From Ancylobacter mangrovi (GTDB lineage: Bacteria; Pseudomonadota; Alphaproteobacteria; Rhizobiales; Xanthobacteraceae), in the NCBI RefSeq assembly GCF_024752355.1, contig NZ_JANTHZ010000008.1:62001-126000 (forward strand): a DNA stretch of 64,000 nucleotides, in the 5' to 3' direction. This document shows, one piece after another, positions 56,367 through 64,000 of the stretch (its first letter is position 1; each line of letters starts with the position of its first letter). The position numbers and the translations under genes were made by a program. The notes below the pieces were generated by a model that was not told the DNA's origin, did no database searches, and saw only the letters and a program-made list of their open reading frames with translations.

Positions 56367-57295
56367 TCCGCTTCGACGCCGTCACCAAGAGCTTCGGCGG
56401 CCGCAAGGCGGTCGACGACGTGTCGTTCGCGGTCGAGCCCGGCACGGTGTGCGCGCTGGTGGGCACGTCGGGTTCGGGCAAGTCCACCCTGCTGCGGATG
56501 GTCAACCGGCTGGAGAACCCCGATTCCGGCCGCATCCTGTTCGACGGCGTCGACATCGCCGGGCTGGCGCCGGTCGAGCTGCGCCGGCGCATCGGCTATG
56601 TCATCCAGTCGATCGGCCTGTTCCCGCACTGGACCGTGGCCCGCAACATCGCCACCGTGCCGCGCCTGCTCGGCTGGGAGCGCGGGCGCGTCGAGGCGCG
56701 GGTGAGCGAGCTGCTGGACCTCGTCGGGCTGGAGCCGGAGATCCACGCCCAGCGCTACCCGGACCAGCTTTCCGGCGGCCAGCAGCAGCGCGTCGGCGTC
56801 GCCCGCGCGCTCGCCGCCGACCCCGAGCTGCTGCTGATGGACGAGCCCTTCGGCGCGGTCGATCCGCTCACCCGGCGCAGCCTGCAGGAGAGCCTCGCGG
56901 CGATCCAGAAGCGCACCGGCACCACCGTGCTGCTCGTCACCCATGACGTCGAGGAGGCGATCCGGCTCGGCGGCACGATTGCCATGCTGGAGCATGGCCG
57001 GCTGGTGCAGGCCGGCGCGCCGGCGGCCGTGCTCGCCCATCCGGCCAGCGAGCAGGTGGCGCGCTTCTTCGGCGGCCCGCTGCTGGGGCTTCACCTGCTG
57101 CAGGTGCTGAATGTCGGCGAGCGTACCGACTTCTCGGCCGCGCCGGCCGCCGATGGCGAACCGATCCCCGCCGGCGCGACTCTGGAGGAAGCGCTGGCGC
57201 GCATGATCGCGGACGGCGTCGCGCATCTGCCGGTGCTGGACGCGGCGAACGGGCGCCGCGGCACGCTTAACCTGACGGACCTCGTCGGACGATGA
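56363..57295 (+). CDS. Osmoprotectant ABC transporter ATP-binding protein (YehX-like)
   Basis: A 310-residue ATPase. Walker A GTSGSGKST, signature LSGGQQQRVGVARALA, Walker B LLLMDEPFGAVDPLTR and H-loop LLVTHDVEEAI are intact. The C-terminal 70 residues form a CBS-like or regulatory extension. The GTG at 56363 gives VIRFDAVTKSFGG, the usual beginning. Overlaps both neighbouring permease genes. Confidence 0.95.
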   Translation: MIRFDAVTKSFGGRKAVDDVSFAVEPGTVCALVGTSGSGKSTLLRMVNRLENPDSGRILFDGVDIAGLAPVELRRRIGYVIQSIGLFPHWTVARNIATVPRLLGWERGRVEARVSELLDLVGLEPEIHAQRYPDQLSGGQQQRVGVARALAADPELLLMDEPFGAVDPLTRRSLQESLAAIQKRTGTTVLLVTHDVEEAIRLGGTIAMLEHGRLVQAGAPAAVLAHPASEQVARFFGGPLLGLHLLQVLNVGERTDFSAAPAADGEPIPAGATLEEALARMIADGVAHLPVLDAANGRRGTLNLTDLVGR

Positions 57296-58050
57296 CCCCC
57301 GGGCGACGGCAGGCCGGCCTCGTACGGCTGTTGGGGCGTCCGGTGCTGTGGGTCGGCGCGCTGTTCCTCGTCCTCACCTTCACCATGGACCGCATCGCGC
57401 CCCATCTCGGCTTCCTGTTTCCGCCCGGCACCCGGCTCGTCTACAGCCGGGCGAGCTTTCCCGAGCTCGTCGCCTCGCACGCGATGCTGACGGGGCTCGC
57501 CAGCCTGGTCGCCATCGTCGTCGGCCTCGCCGCCGGCGTCTTCGCCACGCGGCCGGCGGGGCGGGACTATGCGGCGACGCTGGAGATGCTCACCGCCGTC
57601 GCCCAGACCTTCCCGCCGGTGGCGGTGCTGGCGCTGGCGGTGCCGGCGATGGGCTACGGCGCCGCGCCGACCGTGCTGGCGCTGGTGCTCTACGGCGTGC
57701 TGCCGGTGATGGGTGGCGTCGTCGCGGGCCTGCGGAGCGTGCCGGCGCCGGTGCTGGACGCGGCCGACGGCACCGGCTTCTCGGCGGCGGGCAAGCTGTG
57801 GCGGATCGAGCTGCCGCTCGCGGCGCCCATCATCCTCGCCGGCGTGCGCACCTCGGTCACGATCGGCATTGGCACCGCCACCATCGGCTCGACCGTGGGC
57901 GCCCTCACCCTAGGCTCGCCGATCATCGACGGGCTGTCGGGCAGCAACCCGTCCTATGTGCTGCAGGGGACCGTGCTGGTGGCGCTGTTCGCCGTCACCG
58001 TCGACCTCGCCTTCGGGGAGCTCGAGGCGCTCTACCACCCCCGCCGCTGA
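57292..58050 (+). CDS. Osmoprotectant ABC transporter permease (YehW-like)
   Basis: A 252-residue inner-membrane permease with five or six helices; VLDAADGTGFSAAGKLWRIEL is the ATPase-contact loop, and TSVTIGIGTATIGSTVGA lies in the last helices. Forms the second half of the transmembrane pore with the YehY-like subunit. Starts in an ATGA overlap with the ATPase gene. Confidence 0.93.
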   Translation: MTPGRRQAGLVRLLGRPVLWVGALFLVLTFTMDRIAPHLGFLFPPGTRLVYSRASFPELVASHAMLTGLASLVAIVVGLAAGVFATRPAGRDYAATLEMLTAVAQTFPPVAVLALAVPAMGYGAAPTVLALVLYGVLPVMGGVVAGLRSVPAPVLDAADGTGFSAAGKLWRIELPLAAPIILAGVRTSVTIGIGTATIGSTVGALTLGSPIIDGLSGSNPSYVLQGTVLVALFAVTVDLAFGELEALYHPRR

Positions 58051-58071
58051 GCGAGCCGGGCGGAGCGTCTC

Positions 58072-59451
58072 TCACTCCGCCGGCTCCATGCCCTCCAGCA
58101 GGGTGGGAATGAGCTCGGACACGGTGGGGTGGATCGGCACCGCGCGCTGGAAGAAGGTCCAGGGCAGGTCCGCGTTCATGGCGTCGAGCAGGCCGTGAAT
58201 GGCCTCGTCGCCGCCGGTGCCGAGAATGGCGGCGCCGAGGATGCGCTGCGTCTGCGCGTCCACCACCGCCTTCATGAAGCCCCGAGTCTCGGCCTTCTCC
58301 TGCGCCCGGCCGACCCGGCTCATCGGCCGCTTGCCGATCAGCAGCGGCCGGCCGGTGGCGCGCGCCTGCGCCTCGCTCATGCCGACCCGCCCGAGCGGGG
58401 GATCGGTGTAGAGCGCATAGCCGGGGATGCGCTCGCTCAGCTTCCAGCCCTTCCCGTCCAGCAGGTTGGCGGCGACGATCTCGTAGTCGTTATAGGCGGT
58501 GTGGGTGAAGGCGCCGCGCCCGTTGCAGTCGCCCATGGCGTAGACGCCGGGCACGCTGGTCTGGAGATGGTCGTCGACGGTGATGTAGCCGCGCTCGTCG
58601 GTCTCGATGCCGGCCGCCGCGAGCCCCAGATCGTCGGTGTTCGGCCGCCGGCCGATCGCCAGCAGGACGTCGGAGCCGGGAATCCGCGCCCCGCCGCCCG
58701 ACCCGTCGACATGCACCGCCAGCCCGTCCTCATGGCCGGAGAAGCTGATGCATTCGGCGCCGGTGTGCACCTCGATGCCCTCGGCCTCCAGGATCTCGCG
58801 GATCGCCGCCGAGACGTCCTCGTCCTCGCGGCCGACGAGGCGCGGGCCCTTCTCGACCACGCTCACCCGCGCGCCGAAGCGGCGGTACATCTGCGCGAAT
58901 TCGAGCCCGATATAGGAGCCGCCGACCACCACGAGATGGGCCGGAAGCCGGTCCAGCTCCACCATGGTGCTGTTGGTGAGATAGGACACCTCGTCGAGCC
59001 CGGGCATGTCCGGCACCGCCGCGCGCCCGCCGACATTGACAAAGATGAGCGGTGCGCTCAGCGCCTCGCCGTCGACCGTCACCTCGTGCGGGCCGGTGAA
59101 GCGGGCATGGCCCCGCAGCACGGTGCAGCCCTCCATGCCCTCGAGCCAGCTCTCGATGCCGGCGCGGCTGTCATGGATGATCTTGCCCGCGCGCGCCGCC
59201 ACCGTGTTCATGTCGATGCCCGGCGCGCCCTTCAGCACCACGCCGAAATCCGCCGCCCGCTGGGCCATCCGCGCGGCATAGGCGCTCGCGACCAGCGTCT
59301 TGGTGGGGCGGCAGCCGGTGTTGACGCAGGTGCCGCCGAAATAGTGGCGCTCGATGACGGCGACGCGCTTGCCAGAAGCGGTCAGCCGCCCGGCCAGCGG
59401 CGGGCCGGCCTGCCCGGCGCCGATGACGATCGCATCGAAGGGGCGTGTCAT
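58072..59451 (-). CDS. FAD-dependent pyridine-nucleotide disulfide oxidoreductase (mercuric reductase-like)
   Basis: A 459-residue class I flavoprotein. FAD site AIVIGAGQAGPPLAGRL near residues 7-23; redox pair Cys42/Cys47 in GGTCVNTGCRPTKT; NAD(P) site VVVGGSYIGLEFA near 175; C-terminal interface helix with HPTVSELIPTLLEG. It lacks the N-terminal HMA domain and the C-terminal Cys pair of MerA, so mercury reduction is unlikely; it resembles the uncharacterised MerA-like/SthA-like group. Confidence 0.92.
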   Translation of the reverse strand: MTRPFDAIVIGAGQAGPPLAGRLTASGKRVAVIERHYFGGTCVNTGCRPTKTLVASAYAARMAQRAADFGVVLKGAPGIDMNTVAARAGKIIHDSRAGIESWLEGMEGCTVLRGHARFTGPHEVTVDGEALSAPLIFVNVGGRAAVPDMPGLDEVSYLTNSTMVELDRLPAHLVVVGGSYIGLEFAQMYRRFGARVSVVEKGPRLVGREDEDVSAAIREILEAEGIEVHTGAECISFSGHEDGLAVHVDGSGGGARIPGSDVLLAIGRRPNTDDLGLAAAGIETDERGYITVDDHLQTSVPGVYAMGDCNGRGAFTHTAYNDYEIVAANLLDGKGWKLSERIPGYALYTDPPLGRVGMSEAQARATGRPLLIGKRPMSRVGRAQEKAETRGFMKAVVDAQTQRILGAAILGTGGDEAIHGLLDAMNADLPWTFFQRAVPIHPTVSELIPTLLEGMEPAE

Positions 59452-59581
59452 CGCATTCTCCCTGCACGGCGGATCGGAGGACGAACCACGGAGCATGGCG
59501 CGCTTCGCGCCATGTGGGCAAGCCGCCGAACCGAGGCGCACCGTACGCGCGCTCCGGTTTCTCCGCCGCGGGGCTAACCGC

Positions 59582-60733
59582 TCAGTGCGGCGCGACGTTC
59601 CCCACGATCTCGTCCGTGTGCTCGCCGAGCAGCGGCGCCGGGCGTATGGGGAGTTCGCCCGAGCCGAGGAAATGCACCGGCTGCGGCACCACGGGGATCG
59701 CGCCGGCCACCGGGTGCAGCACGGTGCGCACCAGCCCGCGCGCCTTGGCGTGGGCGCTGGCGACCACCTGATCGATCGTCAGGATCGGCGAGGCCGGAAC
59801 GCGCGCCGCCTCCAGCGCCGCCACCGCCTCGGCGACGCTGTGCTGGCGCGTCCAGCCCTCGAGAACCGCCTTCAGCGCCGCCTCGTTGCCCTTGCGGGCC
59901 TGGTCGGTGGCGAAGCGCGGATCGACTGCCAGCTCCGGCCGGCCGATGGCGGCGGCGAGGTCGGCGAACAGCGTGTCGTTGGCGACCGCGATGATGAGAT
60001 GCCCATCCGCCGCCTCGAAACTGTCGAGCGGCGCGCTGATCGGGTGCGTGTTGCCGATCCGCCCGGGCACCTCGCCGGTGAACAGATATTGCGACAGCGC
60101 GGTCATCATGATCGAGAAGATGGAATCGAGCATGGCGATGTCGAGATGCTGGCCGCGCCCATCGCGCTCGCGCCCGTGCAGGGCGGCGAGGATGGCCCAG
60201 GTCGCCTGCAGCCCGGCGATCAGGTCGCCCACCGATTCCCCGACCCGGTTCGGGCCCGAGCCCGCCGGGCCGTTCACGCTCATGATGCCGCTCATCGCCT
60301 GGGCGATGATGTCGTAGGCCGGGCGATGCGAGAGCGGCCCCTCCTGGCCGAAGCCGGAGATGCTGGCATAGACCAGCTTCGGGTTGATGGCGGCGAGGCT
60401 CGCATAGTCGATGCCGAGGCGCGCGGTGACGCCGGGGCGGAAATTCTCGACCACGATGTCCGCCCCGGCGGCGAGCTCGTGCACGGCGCGCCGGCCCTCC
60501 TCGCTCTTGAGGTCGAGCACCACCGAGCGCTTGCCGCGGTTGATCATCAGGAAATAGGTGCTCTCCCCGCCCGCCCGCGGCGCGAAATGACGCGCGTCGT
60601 CGCCGTCCGGGCTCTCGATCTTGATGACGTCGGCGCCGGCATCGGCGAGCAGGGCGGTGCAGAAGGGGCCGGCGAGCATGCGCGAGAAATCGAGCACGCG
60701 CACGCCCGCGAGCGGCGGCGGCAGGGGAGCCAT
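59582..60733 (-). CDS. CaiB/BaiF family CoA-transferase
   Basis: A 383-residue family III CoA-transferase. The N-terminal GVRVLDFSRMLAGPFCTALLAD and GADVIKIESPDGDD are standard; the catalytic Asp is in GRGQHLDIAML near residue 165. It would activate an organic acid by CoA exchange. It lies 7 bases after the MmgE/PrpD gene, so it is the third gene of the urocanase-like operon and may supply a CoA ester of that pathway's product. Confidence 0.94.
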   Translation of the reverse strand: MAPLPPPLAGVRVLDFSRMLAGPFCTALLADAGADVIKIESPDGDDARHFAPRAGGESTYFLMINRGKRSVVLDLKSEEGRRAVHELAAGADIVVENFRPGVTARLGIDYASLAAINPKLVYASISGFGQEGPLSHRPAYDIIAQAMSGIMSVNGPAGSGPNRVGESVGDLIAGLQATWAILAALHGRERDGRGQHLDIAMLDSIFSIMMTALSQYLFTGEVPGRIGNTHPISAPLDSFEAADGHLIIAVANDTLFADLAAAIGRPELAVDPRFATDQARKGNEAALKAVLEGWTRQHSVAEAVAALEAARVPASPILTIDQVVASAHAKARGLVRTVLHPVAGAIPVVPQPVHFLGSGELPIRPAPLLGEHTDEIVGNVAPH

Positions 60734-60740
60734 GGTCAGG

Positions 60741-62138
60741 TCAGGCCTCGTGGTTCAGGTCGTCGAACAGATCGCGCAGGTTCGCCCGCGTCTCGATCGC
60801 GTCGAGGCGGGCGAGCAGCCGCTCCACTGCGCCGGGCGGCAGCAGGAGGCCGGCGCAGGCGCGGAACTTGGCGGCAAGCGCCTCGGGCGGCAGCGGATCG
60901 CCGGCCGCGCCGCGCGGGATGGCGCGGAAACCCTCGAAGGCGCGCCCGTCGGCGAGTTCCACCCGCACCCGCGCCCCTTCGGGCGCGTGCCTGCGGGTCT
61001 CCTCGTCCCAGGAGGCGCCGGTGTGCATCTCCACGCGCTCCATCAGGGCGGCGACGGCGGGGTCGCGGATCACCCTTTCGTCGAGGTCGGACAGCGTCAC
61101 ATCGCCAAGCACCAGCGTGGCGGCAAGCGCGAAGGGCATGGAGAACTGCGCCTGCTGGGGCGTCGACGGCCGGTCGTGGATGAGGTTGGCGACGATCACC
61201 GGCGGCACGTCGCAGACGATGCGCGCCACGTCCCCCGCGCCGAAGCCGTGCGCGCGCGCCAGCTCGGCCACCACGTCGACGCTGGTGTGCGCGGACAGGC
61301 AGACCGGGATGCGCTTGACGTCGATGCCGGGATCGAGGAGGCGCCAGCGCGTGCCGGGCGCCTCGAGTGCGCTCTCGTCGAACACGCCGTCGTTGAACAG
61401 TGCCGCGAAGCCGCGCGGATGGGTAGCGACGTCGGGCGGGCCGCTCGCTCCCTCGGCGGCGAGCAGGGCGGCGACGACGCCCGCCTCGGCGGCGCGGCCG
61501 GCGAGCAGCGGCTTGGCATCGGTGCCGAAGGCGGCCTTGGCCCCGCCCGCGCCGGCGAGCGCGATGCCGATGGCCGCGTCCATCGCCTGCGCGTCGAGGC
61601 CGAGAAGCCGGCCGGCGGCGACCGCAGCACCGACCGGGCCGAGCACGGCGGTGGTCCACCAGCCCTTCTCGTAGAGGCTCATCGTGGCGGCGGCGCCGAG
61701 CGCATATTCCGCCTCCGACCCGGCGATGATGGCGTCGACCAGCGCGCCGCCTGACGCACCGACCTGCTGCGCGACGGCGAGCGCCGCGGGCACGATGATC
61801 GCCGAGCCGTGCACCACGCCGGCATAGCAATTGTCGTCGAAGTCGAGCGCATGGGCGGCGGTGCCGTTGGCCATGGCGGCGCCGGGCGGGGCGAGGCGAA
61901 GCCCGGTGCCGGGCACGGCCGCGGCACCCGGGGCGCTGGCGAAGCCGGCGACGCGCTGCGCCTTGCGCGCGACCGGCGCCGTGGCGCCGGCAAGGGCGAC
62001 GCCGAGCGTGTCCACCAGGCAGTTGCGCGCCACCGCCCGCACCTCGGGCGGCACCTCGCCCGGCGTGAAGCCGGCGCACCACTGCGCCAGCCGCCCGATG
62101 GCGGTCGGGGCCCCGATGCCGGCCGAAGCCCCGCTCAC
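60741..62138 (-). CDS. MmgE/PrpD family protein
   Basis: A 465-residue member of the 2-methylcitrate dehydratase/cis-aconitate decarboxylase superfamily. [40 protein letters not shown] and [24 protein letters not shown] (last in part) mark it. True PrpD is longer and shows propionate-operon context, absent here. The start is the GTG at 62138, overlapping the hydratase stop by 4 bases. Probably a dehydratase, decarboxylase or isomerase for an unsaturated acid. Confidence 0.92.
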   Translation of the reverse strand: MSGASAGIGAPTAIGRLAQWCAGFTPGEVPPEVRAVARNCLVDTLGVALAGATAPVARKAQRVAGFASAPGAAAVPGTGLRLAPPGAAMANGTAAHALDFDDNCYAGVVHGSAIIVPAALAVAQQVGASGGALVDAIIAGSEAEYALGAAATMSLYEKGWWTTAVLGPVGAAVAAGRLLGLDAQAMDAAIGIALAGAGGAKAAFGTDAKPLLAGRAAEAGVVAALLAAEGASGPPDVATHPRGFAALFNDGVFDESALEAPGTRWRLLDPGIDVKRIPVCLSAHTSVDVVAELARAHGFGAGDVARIVCDVPPVIVANLIHDRPSTPQQAQFSMPFALAATLVLGDVTLSDLDERVIRDPAVAALMERVEMHTGASWDEETRRHAPEGARVRVELADGRAFEGFRAIPRGAAGDPLPPEALAAKFRACAGLLLPPGAVERLLARLDAIETRANLRDLFDDLNHEA

Positions 62139-63805
62139 GGGGCGGACGAGGCCGATCGGGTCAGCCCTTCGCGCTCGACGGTGGCGATGGCTTCCTCGTA
62201 GCCGGCGTCCGCATGGCGGAACACGGCGACGGAGGAATCGTTCGCCAGCACGCGGCGCAGGCGCCGGGCCGCGTCCTCGCTGCCGTCCGCCACCACCGCG
62301 AAGCCGGCATGCTGCGAATAGCCGATGCCGACGCCGCCGCCATTGTGCAGCGACACCCAGGTCGCGCCGCTGGCGCAGGCGGTGAGCGCGTTCAGCATCG
62401 GCCAGTCGGCGACCGCGTCGGAGCCGTCCAGCATGCCCTCGCTTTCGCGGTTCGGGCTGGCGACCGAGCCGGAGCTGATGTGGTCGCGGGTGACGATGAT
62501 GGGCGCGGCGACCTCGCCGGAGGCCACCATCTCGTTGAGCGCGAGGCCCGCGGCGACGCGGTCCTGCAGCCCCATCCAGTAGCTGCGCGAGGGCAGGCCC
62601 TGGAACTGGATGCGCTTCTCCGCCATGTCGATCCACCGGGCGAAGCTCGGATCGGCGACGATGCCCTTCAGCTTGCGGCTCGAATGCAGGATGTCCTGCT
62701 GCTCGCCCGACAGCGCGATCCAGCGGAACTGGGTGCGGCCCCGGCAGAATTGCGGGCGCACATAGGCGCTGATGAAGCCGGGGAAGTCGAACGCCTCCTC
62801 GACGCCGGCATCGCGCGCCATCTGGCGGATGTTGTTGCCGTAGTCGAACACGGGAATGCCGCGCGCGCGGAACTCGAGCATCGCCCGCACCTGCCGCGCC
62901 ATGGTGTGTTTGGCGGCGGCGATGGTGCCCTCGGCGTCGGTCTCGCGCCGGCGCTCCCACTCGGCGATGCTCCAGCCGGCAGGGATGTAGCCGAACAGCG
63001 GGTCGTGGGCGGCGGTCTGGTCGGTGACGAGGTCGGGCAGCGTGCCACGCGCGAGGATCTCCTCATAGACCTCGGCTGCGTTGCCGATGAGCCCGATGGA
63101 GAGCGCCTCGCCGGTGCGCCGCGCTTCTGCGATCATCGCCAGCGCCTCGTCGAGGCTGCCGGCCTTGCGGTCGAGATAGCCGCCCTGGATGCGCCGCTCA
63201 ATGCGCTCCTCGCGCATCTCGATGGCGAGCACCGAGCAGCCGGCCATGACGCCGGCGAGCGGCTGCGCCCCGCCCATGCCGCCGAGCCCGGCGGTGAGCA
63301 GCCAGCGGCCGGAAAGATCGCCGCCATAATGCTGGCGGCCGGCCTCGACGAAGGTCTCGAAGGTGCCGCCGATGATGCCCTGGCTGCCGATATAGGTCCA
63401 GGAGCCGGCCGTCATCTGGCCGTACATCATCAGGCCCTTGCGCTCGAGCTCGTCGAACACTTCCTGCGTCGCCCAGCGGCTGACGAGGTTGGAATTGGCG
63501 ATCAGCACGCGCGGGGCGTCGGCATGGGTGCGGATGACGCCGACCGGCTTGCCGGACTGGATCAGCAGCGTCTCGTCCTGGTCCATCGCCTTCAGCGTGG
63601 AGACGATGCGGTCGAAGCATTCCCAGTTGCGCGCCGCCCGCCCGCGTCCACCATAGACCACCAGATCCTCGGGGCGTTCGGCGACCTCGGGATCGAGGTT
63701 GTTCATCAGCATGCGCAGCGGGCCTTCGGTCTGCCAGCTGCGGGCGTTGAGGACGGTGCCGCGCGGGGCGCGGACGATCCGGCTGTTCTTGGTGGCGGCG
63801 GTCAC
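62135..63805 (-). CDS. Urocanase (HutU)-like hydratase with altered active-site motifs
   Basis: A 556-residue NAD-dependent hydratase of the urocanase family: [50 protein letters not shown] and [20 protein letters not shown] are conserved. The urocanase signature FQGLPxRICW reads [10 protein letters not shown], so Tyr409 replaces the active-site Cys. Further on, RDHLDSGS has become RDHISSGS (Ser444) and HHGGG has become HNGGG (Asn488). This points to a substrate other than urocanate, for instance thiourocanate. GTG start at 63805 behind GAGGAG. It leads an operon with PrpD-like and CoA-transferase genes; hutH and hutI are absent. Confidence 0.85.
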   Translation of the reverse strand: MTAATKNSRIVRAPRGTVLNARSWQTEGPLRMLMNNLDPEVAERPEDLVVYGGRGRAARNWECFDRIVSTLKAMDQDETLLIQSGKPVGVIRTHADAPRVLIANSNLVSRWATQEVFDELERKGLMMYGQMTAGSWTYIGSQGIIGGTFETFVEAGRQHYGGDLSGRWLLTAGLGGMGGAQPLAGVMAGCSVLAIEMREERIERRIQGGYLDRKAGSLDEALAMIAEARRTGEALSIGLIGNAAEVYEEILARGTLPDLVTDQTAAHDPLFGYIPAGWSIAEWERRRETDAEGTIAAAKHTMARQVRAMLEFRARGIPVFDYGNNIRQMARDAGVEEAFDFPGFISAYVRPQFCRGRTQFRWIALSGEQQDILHSSRKLKGIVADPSFARWIDMAEKRIQFQGLPSRSYWMGLQDRVAAGLALNEMVASGEVAAPIIVTRDHISSGSVASPNRESEGMLDGSDAVADWPMLNALTACASGATWVSLHNGGGVGIGYSQHAGFAVVADGSEDAARRLRRVLANDSSVAVFRHADAGYEEAIATVEREGLTRSASSAP

Positions 63806-63882
63806 GCAGGGCTCCTCATGCTGGTCGATCGCGGGGGGGCGACGAGCGGCACCATAGGAAGCGTATCGAATTAAGTGTACTA

Positions 63883-63894
63883 ATGAATTTTCAT
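63883..63894. promoter_or_regulatory. Inverted repeat upstream of the urocanase-like operon
   Basis: ATGAA-TT-TTCAT in an AT-rich patch between the regulator-like gene at the window edge and the hydratase. A candidate operator; no clear -35/-10 pair was found. Confidence 0.3.
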
Positions 63895-63924
63895 ATATTG
63901 GATAAGACGAGTTTATTCAGAACG

Positions 63925-64000
63925 TCACGTCGCCCCGCGGCCGCGGAAGTAGTCCTTCGCGACGGTGACGAAGGCTTCGGCCGCGCGCGTCATCGGCGCG
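63925..64000 (-). CDS. C-terminal end of a gene, perhaps a LysR-type regulator (partial)
   Basis: The last 25 codons of a minus-strand frame cut by the window edge: PMTRAAEAFVTVAKDYFRG then a short Arg/Gly tail and stop. The helical ending with AAxAF is typical for LysR-type regulators, but the fragment is too short for certainty. It lies 119 bases upstream of the urocanase-like gene on the same strand. Confidence 0.45.
   Translation of the reverse strand, partial: APMTRAAEAFVTVAKDYFRGRGAT

Noticed and set aside
62135-63805. Plain annotation as urocanate hydratase in a histidine-use operon
   Set aside because: The signature cysteine is absent and no hutH, hutI or hutG lies nearby within the window.

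Overview
The window is high-GC DNA from an alphaproteobacterium, most likely of the order Hyphomicrobiales (Rhizobiales). This rests on gene content: a SUV3-like helicase followed by an S4 protein, seven-iron ferredoxin and CarD; a SigF/NrsF pair; an RpoH-type second sigma-32; Omp25/31-type porin; a DUF3108 protein; and a duplicated PASDPP-motif small protein. No phage, transposase, IS element or CRISPR array was seen. Coding is dense on both strands, with many 4-base ATGA/GTGA overlaps marking translationally coupled operons.

Layout. 1-7.6 kb: argG, a PNPOx-like protein, a site-2 protease with CBS domains, small proteins, typA with a leader hairpin, a GNAT acetyltransferase, DUF167 and YggT, and tRNA-Ala(CGC). 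7.6-14.6 kb is an accessory-looking stretch: a B12-binding radical SAM protein beside an AT-rich gene-free stretch, an Omp25-like porin, cspA, an autotransporter-barrel protein and a truncated glycosyltransferase. 14.9-18.6 kb: dapF-mtaB-ftsY-yciB housekeeping operon. 18.7-27.1 kb: aldo/keto reductase, tesA-ybbA-ybbP type locus, a Bax-inhibitor-1 protein, an SDR with a divergent LysR regulator. 27.1-29.7 kb holds gene remains: an aldehyde dehydrogenase tail, then intact nrsF and sigF facing a ruined DUF692-DUF2063-DoxX operon. 29.7-36 kb: maleate-isomerase-family enzyme, DsbA-like protein, RutR-like TetR regulator, cytochrome b561, phytase-like esterase, queuosine-precursor transporter with rpmB, DUF3108. 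36-45.3 kb: helicase, S4 protein, fdxA, carD, rpoH-like sigma, M48 protease, SNase-like protein, tRNA-Arg(CCT). 45.4-64 kb is mostly transport and catabolism: small proteins, a TAXI-TRAP transporter, a MarR-controlled FUSC/HlyD efflux operon, an osmoprotectant-type ABC importer, a flavin disulfide reductase, and an operon of a urocanase-like hydratase, an MmgE/PrpD protein and a CaiB/BaiF CoA-transferase.

The most interesting signals are two. First, sigF-nrsF and the decayed DUF692 operon carry identical divergent promoter elements (GTAACG, 16 bases, CGTA), so the regulator and its switch survive while the target has rotted. Second, the urocanase-like protein lacks the signature active-site cysteine (Tyr409 instead) and has further changes in conserved motifs. 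It sits with PrpD and CoA-transferase genes instead of hutHI, which suggests a hydratase for a substrate other than urocanate. All functions are inferred from reading the sequence; no database search was run.
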